Positions 9,713-18,022 of a stretch of DNA of 64,000 nucleotides are shown here, piece by piece; positions within the stretch are counted from its first letter, which is position 1; each line of letters opens with the position of its first letter. Source of the DNA: Campylobacteraceae bacterium (GTDB lineage Bacteria; Campylobacterota; Campylobacteria; Campylobacterales; Arcobacteraceae); the NCBI GenBank assembly GCA_013215945.1, contig JABSOM010000002.1:124001-188000 (forward strand). The letters are read 5' to 3'. The notes under the pieces are model-generated. The model searched no databases, had not been told where the DNA came from, and saw only the letters and a program-made list of their open reading frames with translations. A program made the translations under genes and the position numbers.

Positions 9713-10995
9713 TTTTAGTTCTTATAAGCGTTTTAGTATTATTGTCTTTGCTTTTTCTCTCTGTTCCTGTTGCTTCGACTATTGCAGGCGTAGGAACGCT
9801 GGTGGGATATTTTTTCTCAGATTATGCTATTTTTGAATCTATTGGGGAAGTGACGTGGAGTGCTAGTACAGATTTTCTACTGCTATCTATTCCCTTTTTT
9901 GTTTTATTGGGTGAAATTTTACTGCATTCAGGAATTGCTAAAAACATTTATTTTGCTTTGCAAAAATGGTTGTCTTGGTTACCAGGAGGTTTGTTACATG
10001 CTAATATTGCTTCTTCTGCCATCTTTTCTTCTATTTCAGGATCTTCAGTAGCAACGGCTGCAACAATTACAACAGTTGCTATGCCACAGGCTGAAAAATA
10101 TGGTTATAAAGCAGGACTTTTTGCTGGAACTATTGCAGCAGGAGGAACCTTAGGCATTTTAATTCCACCTTCAATTAATTTGATTGTATACGGATTTTTA
10201 ACCAATACTTCTATTCCCAAACTTTTTATTGCAGGACTGGTACCTGGTATTTTGTTATCGCTTTTATTTATGAGTTTTATTTTAATTTATTCTTTACTTA
10301 ATAAAGAAGAGACAGTAATACTTCAAAAAGTGACTTGGAAAGAACGATTTTTGGCATTAAAAGACTTATTGCCTATTTTAATTCTTTTTGTTTTAATTAT
10401 GGGTTCTATTTATACAGGTTTTGCAACGCCTACTGAAAGTGCTGCTTTAGGGGTATTGGTTTCTTTAGTAATTGTATATTTTAATGCTTCTTTGAGTGTT
10501 GATGTTATTATCAAATCTATTAAAGGTACGGTACGAACAACTGGTATGATTATGTTTATAATTATTGCTGCAAATTTTTTAAATTTTGTTTTGGTATCTA
10601 TTGGATTGACTGAAGATTTAGCTGATTTTATTGAAACCTTAGAGATTTCAAAATATACCATGTTATTTATAGTCACTGTTTTGTTTATTATTTTAGGTTT
10701 GTTTATAGAAACTTTATCTTTAATGGTAATTACCATTCCTATAATTGCACCAGTAATGATAGCTATCGGTTTTGATAGTATTTGGTTTGGAATTTATTTG
10801 ATTATTTTAATTGAGATGGCATTAATTACTCCTCCTGTTGGACTTAATTTGTATGTAGTTCAAGGCATAAGAAACAAAGGAAGTATTACAGAAGTTATGA
10901 AAGGCTGTTTTCCTTTTGTTTTAATTATGTTGTTGATGGCATTTTTATTGGTACTGTTTCCACAAATAACACTGTTTTTAGTGCAATATGTATAA
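9709..10995 (+). CDS. TRAP transporter large permease subunit (DctM family)
   Basis: This 428-residue protein has about 12 membrane segments. Conserved DctM stretches are visible: SISGSSVATAATI, GTLGILIPPSINLIVYG and FATPTESAALGVL. It is the Na+- or H+-coupled channel subunit that completes the tripartite importer with the upstream DctP and DctQ proteins. Length and order are standard. The DUF1445 gene follows after nine bases in the same operon. Confidence 0.93.
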   Translation: MILVLISVLVLLSLLFLSVPVASTIAGVGTLVGYFFSDYAIFESIGEVTWSASTDFLLLSIPFFVLLGEILLHSGIAKNIYFALQKWLSWLPGGLLHANIASSAIFSSISGSSVATAATITTVAMPQAEKYGYKAGLFAGTIAAGGTLGILIPPSINLIVYGFLTNTSIPKLFIAGLVPGILLSLLFMSFILIYSLLNKEETVILQKVTWKERFLALKDLLPILILFVLIMGSIYTGFATPTESAALGVLVSLVIVYFNASLSVDVIIKSIKGTVRTTGMIMFIIIAANFLNFVLVSIGLTEDLADFIETLEISKYTMLFIVTVLFIILGLFIETLSLMVITIPIIAPVMIAIGFDSIWFGIYLIILIEMALITPPVGLNLYVVQGIRNKGSITEVMKGCFPFVLIMLLMAFLLVLFPQITLFLVQYV

Positions 10996-11004
10996 GGATA
11001 AAAA

Positions 11005-11772
11005 ATGACGCCAAAAGATTTACGAAAACGTATAGCTAAGAATGAGTTTACTCAAACTACAGCTGGAATGTGTAAGGGTTATTTACAAGCTAATATGTTA
11101 ATGCTTCCAAAAGAGTATGCCGATTCTTTTGAAAAATTTGCTAAAGCAAATGCCAAAGCCATTCCTATTTTGGAAATATTAAAAGACAGTCCTTACTCAA
11201 AAGTATTAGCAAAAGGTGCTAATATTTTAAAAGAAATTCCCTCTTATAATATATTTAAAGAAGGAACACTAGTAGAGACAAGTAATAATATAGAAAAATA
11301 TTATACAAAAGACATGGTTATTTATTTAATTGGTTGCAGTTTTACGTTTGAGGCACCTTTAATGAAGGAAGGTATTTTTTTACGACATATTGAAGAAGGT
11401 TTAAATGTGTCTATGTATAAAAGCAATATTAAACTAAAGCCTGTGGATAATTTTCATGGATCAATGGTAGTTTCCATGCGCCCTGTTATGAAAGACAGGG
11501 TGGCAGACGCCTGTGTAATTACTAGTCATTATCCAAGTGTACATGGAAGTCCTATACATATAGGATATCCTTCTATGATTGGAATTAACGATATTTCAAA
11601 ACCTGATTATGGAGATGCAGTGTTAATTAAAAAAGATGAAATTCCTGTTTTTTGGCCTTGTGGGGTTAGCTGTGAAAATGTAATAAAAGGACTTAAACTT
11701 CCTTTCGCTATTACTCATTCTCCTGGATATATGTTTGTTAGTGATAAAAAAGACTCAGAGTATTATGTTTAA
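11005..11772 (+). CDS. DUF1445 / YcsI-type putative hydro-lyase (D-glutamate cyclase-like)
   Basis: This 255-residue protein matches the DUF1445 family (also called UPF0317 or putative hydro-lyase). Evidence is the N-terminal TTAGMCKGYLQANMLMLP, then IGCSFTFEAPL, DNFHGSMVVSMRPV and the C-terminal ITHSPGYMFVSD. A vertebrate relative is D-glutamate cyclase, which makes 5-oxo-D-proline. Bacterial members often sit beside TRAP or amino-acid catabolic genes. As the last gene of this TRAP operon it probably acts on the imported compound. Its TAA stop overlaps the convergent response-regulator stop within a shared TTAA. Confidence 0.85.
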   Translation: MTPKDLRKRIAKNEFTQTTAGMCKGYLQANMLMLPKEYADSFEKFAKANAKAIPILEILKDSPYSKVLAKGANILKEIPSYNIFKEGTLVETSNNIEKYYTKDMVIYLIGCSFTFEAPLMKEGIFLRHIEEGLNVSMYKSNIKLKPVDNFHGSMVVSMRPVMKDRVADACVITSHYPSVHGSPIHIGYPSMIGINDISKPDYGDAVLIKKDEIPVFWPCGVSCENVIKGLKLPFAITHSPGYMFVSDKKDSEYYV

Positions 11773-12449
11773 TACTCTGCTAATTTATACCCTTCTTGTA
11801 TAATATTTTCAATAATATTTACAGGAAGTTTTTTTCTTAATTCTTTAATAAATGTTTTTAGGGCATCTTGTGTCATTATTTTATCTACCCAAATGTAATC
11901 TTCTATTAAATCATAAGATGTAATTCTATTATTATTTTGATATAAAAGTTCTAAAAAGTTTTTCTCTTTTTTTCTTAAAATAATTTCTTCATTTTTATAA
12001 AAAATACACGAGCGTTGTACATCTAAAAAAAGATCTTTTCCTACTTGTAAAGTGCTAATATTATTTTTAAATAAAGCAATATTTATTGCAGACAATAAAT
12101 CTTCTCTTGTTGTAGGTTTTAATATATAATAATCTATTTTTAAATTAATTAACTTAAGTAAGTATTCTTCTTTTGAATACGCGCTAATGATAATAATAGG
12201 CGTTGATAAATTAAGTTTTCTTATGTTTTTTACTAAGTCTATCCCATTGCCATCATGCATTTCTATATCCGTAATAACAAGGTCTGGTTTTTGTTCTAAA
12301 TAGATATCATAAGCATCAAAACCATTATTTGCTTCATAAATTTCTTTGAAATAAAAACTCAAGGTATTCTTTAAACGTTTACGTATTTCTTCATCATCTT
12401 CTACTAATAAGAGTTTATAGTCTTTTAGTTTTAAAGCGAGTTCTATCAT
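11769..12449 (-). CDS. Two-component response regulator, OmpR/PhoB-type
   Basis: This 226-residue protein has an N-terminal receiver domain with the acidic pair at about residues 17-19 (VEDDE), the phospho-acceptor Asp61 (LVITDIEMHDG) and the conserved Lys near 111 (ILKPT). A winged-helix DNA-binding domain of the OmpR type follows (EKNFLELL, then ALKTFIKELRKKL). It is the second gene of an operon with the histidine kinase (gap 15 bases) and converges directly on the TRAP operon. This suggests it controls uptake of the same substrate, as DctB/DctR-type pairs do. That regulatory link is an inference. Confidence 0.9.
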   Translation of the reverse strand: MIELALKLKDYKLLLVEDDEEIRKRLKNTLSFYFKEIYEANNGFDAYDIYLEQKPDLVITDIEMHDGNGIDLVKNIRKLNLSTPIIIISAYSKEEYLLKLINLKIDYYILKPTTREDLLSAINIALFKNNISTLQVGKDLFLDVQRSCIFYKNEEIILRKKEKNFLELLYQNNNRITSYDLIEDYIWVDKIMTQDALKTFIKELRKKLPVNIIENIIQEGYKLAEY

Positions 12450-12464
12450 CTTCTTGTCCTTTTT

Positions 12465-14285
12465 TTAAATTACTATTTTAAAAACTGCACCGTTTTCATC
12501 ATTATGAACAGAAAGTTTTCCTTGCATATTTGTTTCAATAATCATTTTTGCCATATACAGACCAAGGCCAGTTCCTTGGGCTTTTTTAGTTGAGAAATAA
12601 GGTTCAAAAATTAAATCCATGTTTTCTTCTATAATACCTTGGGCATTGTCTTTTACAGAAACAATGGAGCGATTGTCTTTTGTATCAATGCTAAGTGTAA
12701 TATGAGCATCTTTAATTTTTTTACTTAAGAGTGCATCTTTTGCATTGACTAAAAAATTTAAAATTACTTGGGCATATTCTCTTTTATAGCCTTTAATTTT
12801 TTTGTCATTTTTAATATCTAAATGCAAGCGTATGTTTTCATTAATTAAAGAGTCTTTTATTAAAGAGATGGCTTCATTACAAGCACTTGATACATAAAAA
12901 TATTCTTTGTTTTTTTCTGGTTTAAAAAAGTTTTTAAAATCATCAATAGTCAAAGACATAAATTGAATAATTTTAGTGGCATCACTGGCACACGTTAATA
13001 CAAACTGGTTATTTGCTTTTTTAAAAGCAACAGTTGTTTCAAGTTCCATCATTATTCCTGCTAATTGGCTCAAAGGTTGTCTCCATTGATGTGAAATCAT
13101 ATTAAGCATTTTTCCCATACGTGCAAGTCTTGACTGGTGTAACATTGCGCGGTCTTTTTCCTGTGCTTCTTTTAAAGCGAGTGCTATTTTACTGTGCAGG
13201 TTTTGGTTTAAATCTTTTAGTTTTAGTTCTTTTTTATGCACTTTATCTTGATACCCTTTAAAGGTTTTATTGATTTTTTGCGAGACCATTACGGATAAAA
13301 AAGACATAAACAGTAATAATAAAATAGTAATACCTATGGTTACTTCTATATATTTGTCTATTTTCTCTTCCAGTCTCTTTTTCTTTGTAATGATAACTTT
13401 TTGTATTTCATCCATATAAATACCAGTACCAATAACCCAATTCCATTCTTTATAAAGTTTTACAAAACTCAGTTTTTTAATTTTTTCTTTTTCTTTGGGT
13501 TTGTTCCAATAATATTCAGAGAAGTTTCCTTGATGATTTTTCATTGCAAGTTTTATATTTTGTTGAATATAAAAGGTTCCTTTCCCATCTTTAAGGTGAG
13601 TATCATCTTTGTTTATATCTTCTTGTCTGTAAGGATGAGCGATTAATTTGTTAGTATTAGAATGAATCCAAAAATAATTATTACGCCCAAAACGTATAAA
13701 CTCAACCCATCTTGCAATAGAGTATTTTAAATCATCCATATTATAAAAAATATCTTTTTTTAAAATAATAATAATATCTTTGTTTTTTAGGTATTTAAAT
13801 AAATATAAATCTGTTTCATCTACAAAAATAAAACTCTGTTTTTTTGTCTGCATATTTTTTTGAAAGTTAATAAGATTATTCATATTGAAAAATACACTGG
13901 TATTTTTTAAGAGTTTCTTTTTATCATAAATAAGAAAATCGGTACGGGCATTAACATTTTGATTAATATACTGCATATATTTTTCATCATTTGTTTGCTC
14001 TTCTAACAAGTAAATAAAAGCTTGCATTTGTAGCTTCATATCTTTTTTTATGTTTTTAATCATTAGTTTTTTATGATAGTTAATATAGTCGAAAATCCCA
14101 GAGACTTCGTTTTGTAATACAACTTTTTGTTTATTAATATACTCTTGCTCCAGAAGATGACTTTCTTTTACAAAATAGTCATTTTGGCTTTTAATAAAAT
14201 AATACAAAATTACCATGAATAAAATAATGATAGTAATAATAGGTGTTAATATAATCAGTTTTGGTAGATTTTTTTCAGTAAACAC
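12465..14285 (-). CDS. Cache-domain sensor histidine kinase
   Basis: This protein of about 606 residues has a membrane segment at residues 11-32, a periplasmic Cache-type sensor (ending WNWVIGTGIYMDEI), a second membrane segment, a coiled linker, a HisKA-type dimerisation segment with the phospho-accepting His near residue 398 (MISHQWRQPLSQLAG) and an HATPase domain (GTGLGLYMAKMIIE). The longer frame begins at ATG 14306, but AGAGGAG sits five bases before an in-frame GTG at 14285, which I take as the start. It forms an operon with the response regulator downstream and probably senses a small carboxylate in the periplasm. Confidence 0.9.
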   Translation of the reverse strand: MFTEKNLPKLIILTPIITIIILFMVILYYFIKSQNDYFVKESHLLEQEYINKQKVVLQNEVSGIFDYINYHKKLMIKNIKKDMKLQMQAFIYLLEEQTNDEKYMQYINQNVNARTDFLIYDKKKLLKNTSVFFNMNNLINFQKNMQTKKQSFIFVDETDLYLFKYLKNKDIIIILKKDIFYNMDDLKYSIARWVEFIRFGRNNYFWIHSNTNKLIAHPYRQEDINKDDTHLKDGKGTFYIQQNIKLAMKNHQGNFSEYYWNKPKEKEKIKKLSFVKLYKEWNWVIGTGIYMDEIQKVIITKKKRLEEKIDKYIEVTIGITILLLLFMSFLSVMVSQKINKTFKGYQDKVHKKELKLKDLNQNLHSKIALALKEAQEKDRAMLHQSRLARMGKMLNMISHQWRQPLSQLAGIMMELETTVAFKKANNQFVLTCASDATKIIQFMSLTIDDFKNFFKPEKNKEYFYVSSACNEAISLIKDSLINENIRLHLDIKNDKKIKGYKREYAQVILNFLVNAKDALLSKKIKDAHITLSIDTKDNRSIVSVKDNAQGIIEENMDLIFEPYFSTKKAQGTGLGLYMAKMIIETNMQGKLSVHNDENGAVFKIVI

Positions 14286-14482
14286 ATTTTCTCCTCTAAT
14301 GTACAAACTATTCTATCCTAGTATAGTGAAGTGTTAAAGAAGTGTGCTTTTAAATTTTCTTTATCTTATGATACTTTTTTTATAAAATGTACTGTTTAGC
14401 TACTTTTTACTCTAAGAATAAATAATTTGTTAGGATATTTAACTAGCTTATTTTTTTTACTTTTGTGTATGGATAGATAGTT

Positions 14483-14488
14483 TATACT
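14483..14488 (+). promoter_or_regulatory. Candidate -10 box (TATACT) of the TIR gene
   Basis: TATACT lies about 41 bases upstream of the ATG of the TIR-like gene, inside an AT-rich tract. The region 14286-14529 between divergent genes holds no further gene that I can see. A strong AAGGAG ribosome site follows just before the ATG. Confidence 0.35.
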
Positions 14489-14529
14489 ATGTATACGTCT
14501 TAGTTAACAATATTTTTAAGGAGTATATT

Positions 14530-15051
14530 ATGACAAAGAAACAAAAAGTATTTCTTTCTTATGTTCATACAGGGAAACTCTCTACTGTTACGGATAAAAA
14601 TGATGCGGAATATAAAAATGATTTTGTAAAAATGTATTTAAATGATGAAAATATCACTATTTCTAGTTTTTTAGAAGATGAATTAGATGTTTCTTCAACG
14701 GTTACCATTGTATTAATTGGAGATGATACTTTAGTGCAAAAATATGTGCTTGATGAAATATCTTTTTCTTTAGATTCTTCACGTGATAAAACAAAAAATG
14801 GTCTGCTTGGGATAATTTTACCTTCGTATACAGGAAAACTATCAAAAGGTTTATTTCCTTATTATGGACAAGTAAAATTAGAAAATTCAACGTACTGTAT
14901 TGATGAAAATATCTTGCCAGAAGAAATGTCTTTGGAGATTAAGAATGGTTCTATTAAACTGTATGATTGGTCTAATAACCCAAGTGAAGTTGAGAAATGG
15001 ATTCATGAAGCTTTTGAAAAAAGTTTGAATTTGGAAAAAAGTGTTTCTTAA
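14530..15051 (+). CDS. TIR-like (DUF1863 / ThsB-type) domain protein
   Basis: This 173-residue soluble protein resembles the TIR-like MTH538/DUF1863 family that includes Thoeris ThsB. It has a first strand KVFLSY near the N terminus, then STVTIVLIGDDTLVQKYVL, an acidic residue in LDEI, and NGLLGIILP, matching the order of strand, IG.xT, W/V-E-I and GI in ThsB. TIR proteins of this type turn NAD+ into cyclic-ADP-ribose-like signals during phage infection. No ThsA-type effector (SIR2 or macro/SLOG) gene lies beside it, so it would be an orphan sensor or a different device. It is monocistronic. The family call is fairly sure, the defence role is not. Confidence 0.7.
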   Translation: MTKKQKVFLSYVHTGKLSTVTDKNDAEYKNDFVKMYLNDENITISSFLEDELDVSSTVTIVLIGDDTLVQKYVLDEISFSLDSSRDKTKNGLLGIILPSYTGKLSKGLFPYYGQVKLENSTYCIDENILPEEMSLEIKNGSIKLYDWSNNPSEVEKWIHEAFEKSLNLEKSVS

Positions 15052-15067
15052 ATAAAGATATTTTAAT

Positions 15068-15100
15068 ATTTATGTACTTGTTATTTACAAATACATAAAT
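15068..15100. terminator. Hairpin between convergent genes
   Basis: ATTTATGTACTTG (15068-15080) pairs with CAAATACATAAAT (15088-15100) with one mismatch. It overlaps the stop of the minus-strand membrane protein and probably ends both transcripts. Confidence 0.4.
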
Positions 15101-15501
15101 TTTGAAAGAATTATCATTAACACTACAAAAGTAAATGGTAAAGCATGACCTTTAAATACAAAGGGATTTATTTTAAAAAACTTTTGATTAAAACCTCTTA
15201 TTCCCAACCACAGTCCTAAAAATGCTTTTAAGGCTAATAAACTTTGATAATAAGTCAAGCTTTGATCTTCAATAGGACCAAATACTTGTGAAATTAAATA
15301 AATTCCCGTAGCAACAGCTAATAAAAGAGCCCAGGGAACTACTTTTCTTACATGTTGCATGAGAGCTTCTCTTGCAATTTTATGCTCTTCTTTATTTAAA
15401 CTTTCTTTCATTCGTGAAAGAAAAAAAATATCTACGAATAAAAAACCACCATAAATAAATACACATAAAAGATGTAGGGTTAGAATACTTGTATAAATCA
15501 C
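15085..15501 (-). CDS. CopD-like four-helix integral membrane protein
   Basis: This 138-residue protein has four hydrophobic segments. His10 lies in the first helix (LTLHLLCVFIYGGFLFVDIF). The pattern of a small four-helix protein with helix His residues and a charged cytoplasmic loop resembles the CopD/DUF2269-like families seen in Campylobacterota as a conserved integral membrane protein. The function is unknown. It may bind haem or a metal. It is monocistronic and converges on the TIR-like gene. Confidence 0.55.
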   Translation of the reverse strand: MIYTSILTLHLLCVFIYGGFLFVDIFFLSRMKESLNKEEHKIAREALMQHVRKVVPWALLLAVATGIYLISQVFGPIEDQSLTYYQSLLALKAFLGLWLGIRGFNQKFFKINPFVFKGHALPFTFVVLMIILSKFMYL

Positions 15502-15594
15502 TGTTTGCCTTTGTATAATATTTTTTAATATAACATAAAAAAGAGATCAAAAAATTGATTATGGTCAATATTTTGTTACTAAAGAAAATAGTGA

Positions 15595-15600
15595 TATACT
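15595..15600 (+). promoter_or_regulatory. Candidate -10 box (TATACT) of the ridA-like gene
   Basis: GTGATATACT lies 27 bases before the ATG of the RidA-family gene, followed by an AAAGGAA ribosome site. Confidence 0.4.
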
Positions 15601-15627
15601 TTTAAAACGCAATTCAAAGGAAATATC

Positions 15628-16002
15628 ATGATTACTAGAGATATGACAGGACCAAGAATGAGTAAGATTGTTGAATATCAAAATGTGATTTATTTTGCAG
15701 GTATTGTTCCAGAAGATAAAAGCTTAGATGTAAAAGGTCAGACGGCTGATGTTTTAAAGATTGCACACGGGCTTTTTATAAAAGCAGGTACAAGCAAAGA
15801 ATATCTTTTAAAAGCAGAAATATTTTTAAAAGATATTGACGCAGATTTTGCTGCTTTTAATGAAGTATGGGATGAATGGGTTGATAGAGACAATCCTCCC
15901 TCCAGAGCTTGTGTAGAAGCAAAAATGTCCACGCCACAAACCCTAGTTGAAATAGTATTCACAGCTGTAAAAACACAAGCAAATTTAACCAATTTTCCTT
16001 AA
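15628..16002 (+). CDS. RidA/YjgF/UK114 family enamine-imine deaminase
   Basis: This 124-residue protein spans the full RidA fold. It shows VIYFAGIVPED, the region KAGTSKEYLLKAEIFLKDI and the C-terminal signature NPPSRACVEAKM, with the catalytic Arg preceding the short turn. RidA enzymes hydrolyse reactive enamines and imines released by PLP enzymes such as threonine dehydratase. The gene appears monocistronic, with its own promoter. A DUF6172-like gene with its own -10 box follows. Confidence 0.88.
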   Translation: MITRDMTGPRMSKIVEYQNVIYFAGIVPEDKSLDVKGQTADVLKIAHGLFIKAGTSKEYLLKAEIFLKDIDADFAAFNEVWDEWVDRDNPPSRACVEAKMSTPQTLVEIVFTAVKTQANLTNFP

Positions 16003-16022
16003 GCATAATGGAAAAATACTGC

Positions 16023-16028
16023 TATAAT
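16023..16028 (+). promoter_or_regulatory. TATAAT -10 box upstream of the DUF6172-like gene
   Basis: GCTATAATTCGCGC is a textbook Campylobacterota -10 region. It lies 17 bases upstream of the ATG at 16046, giving a very short leader that still contains AAAGGA. Confidence 0.55.
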
Positions 16029-16045
16029 TCGCGCAAAGGATTTTA

Positions 16046-16402
16046 ATGAAAAAAACATATCAATTAGATGATGTAAAAAAGAAAAAAGAAAGAGTTTTAG
16101 AAGCGATTAAACACGATGTTAGAAAATACATCAAAAGAGAAAAAAACAAAAAATTGCCAGAAGGTTTTGATTTTTGGAATATTGATTGTAAATTTTCGCT
16201 TAATAACGAAGAAGCTAAAACTATTGATTTTACTGAAATTACAAAAAATATTGATGAAGCAAGTACTTCTGATGCAAAAAGTATATATATAGAACTGCTT
16301 TCATCTGCTAAAAAAAGAGAAGTAAAAAAAGTAGAAGAAACTGAAGAAACTGAAGAAAATAACAATAATGAAGAAAAAATAGAAGATACAAAAGAAGACT
16401 AA
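16046..16402 (+). CDS. Small conserved protein, DUF6172-like, with acidic tail
   Basis: This 118-residue cytosolic protein has a basic N-terminal half (VKKKKERVLEAIKHDVRKYI, then LPEGFDFWNIDCKFS) that resembles the DUF6172 family, whose function is unknown. The last 25 residues form an acidic, low-complexity tail rich in Glu, Asn and Thr. It probably shares a transcript with the YccF gene, which starts 32 bases downstream. The family name is from memory of the LPEG.DFW motif and not confirmed by search. Confidence 0.6.
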   Translation: MKKTYQLDDVKKKKERVLEAIKHDVRKYIKREKNKKLPEGFDFWNIDCKFSLNNEEAKTIDFTEITKNIDEASTSDAKSIYIELLSSAKKREVKKVEETEETEENNNNEEKIEDTKED

Positions 16403-16434
16403 TTCATTTATAGTTAATAAACTAAAGGAAAAAC

Positions 16435-16893
16435 ATGCGCTTTATTTTAAACTTTTTGTGGTTTATATTTGGAGGCTTTTTTATGGGACTTACCTGGTGG
16501 TTTTTTTCACTGCTTGCATTTGTAAGTATTATAGGAATCCCTTGGGGTAGAGCATGTTTTGTAATAGGAAAGTTTACATTTTTTCCTTTTGGTTATGAAG
16601 CTATTAACAGAGATGTGTTAGAGAAAAATGATATAGGCACTTCGTCTTTTGGTTTAGTAGGAAATGTAATTTGGTTTGTTTTTGCTGGATTTTTTCTATC
16701 CCTTGGACATGTGATTTGTATGATAGTTTCTGCTGTTAGTATTATTGGTATTCCTTTTGCTTTTGCACATTATAAATTGGCTGTGATTTCTATCGCACCC
16801 ATTGGAAAAATGATTGTTGAAAAAGAAGTGGCAAAAGCGTTAAAGTTTAAAACTATAATGTCTAATTTAAAAAAAGAAAAGCCTTTTTTATAA
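16435..16893 (+). CDS. yccF: YccF-domain inner membrane protein
   Basis: This 152-residue protein carries two copies of the YccF repeat. Each has a hydrophobic hairpin with the signature SIIGIPWGRA or SIIGIPFAFA and a following FxPFGYE/APIGK segment. Four membrane segments are visible. The function of YccF is not established. It follows the DUF6172-like gene with a 32-base gap and an AAAGGAA site. Its 3' end overlaps the stop of the convergent phosphagen kinase by six bases. Confidence 0.85.
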   Translation: MRFILNFLWFIFGGFFMGLTWWFFSLLAFVSIIGIPWGRACFVIGKFTFFPFGYEAINRDVLEKNDIGTSSFGLVGNVIWFVFAGFFLSLGHVICMIVSAVSIIGIPFAFAHYKLAVISIAPIGKMIVEKEVAKALKFKTIMSNLKKEKPFL

Positions 16894-17916
16894 AGACTCT
16901 TCTTTTTTAATTAAAGCACTTACTCCATCGTACATATCTTGCACACATTGTACTTCACTAACTCCCAGTCTTCTTTTATTAGAAATATCATAAATACCCC
17001 CTTCGCTTTTTGAGTGTTCCCCGTGAATTCCTCTTATTTGTAAAAAATACTTATCCGTAATTTTTTTATATTCTTTCATATCCATGCTTAATTTTGGAAG
17101 TTTAATATGAACAGAAGCTCTCATTGCTGTTCCTAAATTAGTAGGGCAAGATGTGATATATCCCAAGTGTTCATTGTATGAGAATTGCATATGCTCTTCT
17201 AATAAGTGTATGGCTTTTAGAAGTCTTGAAAATACAGTGTTAATATCTCCACCTTCTTGCATAGAAATAATTCTTAATTGATCTTCTTCATTAATCCAAA
17301 CCAAAAATGTTTTTTCAATATTGTGAAAAATACCTCTGCTATTTGGCCAGTCATTATTCAAAGAAGCAGCTTGTAAAAATCGATCCCCTTCTTTAAATAA
17401 AAAATGATCTTTTATTAGACTCTCTTGCTCTTTTTTATTTAAAGCATTTAAAGCATAATACTTTCCTTTTAAATCACACTCTAAATGTTCTAATGCATTT
17501 GAAACTATTTTCTCTACTTCTTTTCTTTGAATATCACTAATAGCTGGTCCTAAAGGAAAGTTTTTTAAGTTTCTTCCTACACGTATTCGTGTTGAGAGAA
17601 TGTATTTATTATGCTCTTTTAATAAGGGTGCTTTTAAATACGATGCATTTAGGTTGGATATATGTTTATCCTCTTTTTTAAAACCATGATAATCTTCTAT
17701 GATTTTATCAAACAAAGCAGCAAATAATGTATAAGATTCTTCATCTCCTGCATATATACCAATACCACTGTCTGGGTTTTTAAGGCCTGAATTAATGGCT
17801 TTTTCAAGGGTAAAATCATTCTTACTTTTTAAGTTTTTTAGATGATTAAAAATACCAATATTTAAGTACTTTGCCATTAAAGATTGATGTTCTTTTGTAA
17901 AAATAGGATAGTTCAT
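16888..17916 (-). CDS. Phosphagen kinase, arginine-kinase type
   Basis: This 342-residue ATP:guanido phosphotransferase has both the small helical N domain and the catalytic C domain. The N domain shows SGIGIYAGDEESYTLFA, close to the substrate-specificity loop of arginine kinases. STRIRVGRNL binds nucleotide phosphates. WINEEDQLRIISMQ holds the guanidino-binding Glu near residue 210, and CPTNLGTAMRA holds the reactive Cys257. The reaction stores high-energy phosphate as phosphoarginine. The enzyme is typical of invertebrates and protists and only scattered in bacteria. A good AAGGAAG site precedes the ATG. It is monocistronic. It is the full two-domain form, unlike McsB, which lacks this N domain. 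Confidence 0.9.
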   Translation of the reverse strand: MNYPIFTKEHQSLMAKYLNIGIFNHLKNLKSKNDFTLEKAINSGLKNPDSGIGIYAGDEESYTLFAALFDKIIEDYHGFKKEDKHISNLNASYLKAPLLKEHNKYILSTRIRVGRNLKNFPLGPAISDIQRKEVEKIVSNALEHLECDLKGKYYALNALNKKEQESLIKDHFLFKEGDRFLQAASLNNDWPNSRGIFHNIEKTFLVWINEEDQLRIISMQEGGDINTVFSRLLKAIHLLEEHMQFSYNEHLGYITSCPTNLGTAMRASVHIKLPKLSMDMKEYKKITDKYFLQIRGIHGEHSKSEGGIYDISNKRRLGVSEVQCVQDMYDGVSALIKKEESL

Positions 17917-18022
17917 ATAGCTTCCTTTTTGATTTCTTATTATATCTTTTTGATATTAAAAAATGAGAAATATTATATTATTTTGTTAAGATATCTAATA
18001 AAAATAGTTATAAAGGTTTATT

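Noticed and set aside
10410-10736. 108-codon open frame antisense to the DctM gene
   Set aside because: It lies wholly inside the strongly conserved DctM gene, has a low-complexity Ile/Lys/Val-rich product and no ribosome site.
16060-16365. 101-codon open frame antisense to the DUF6172-like gene
   Set aside because: The product is Ser/Phe-rich shadow sequence of the lysine- and glutamate-rich gene on the other strand.
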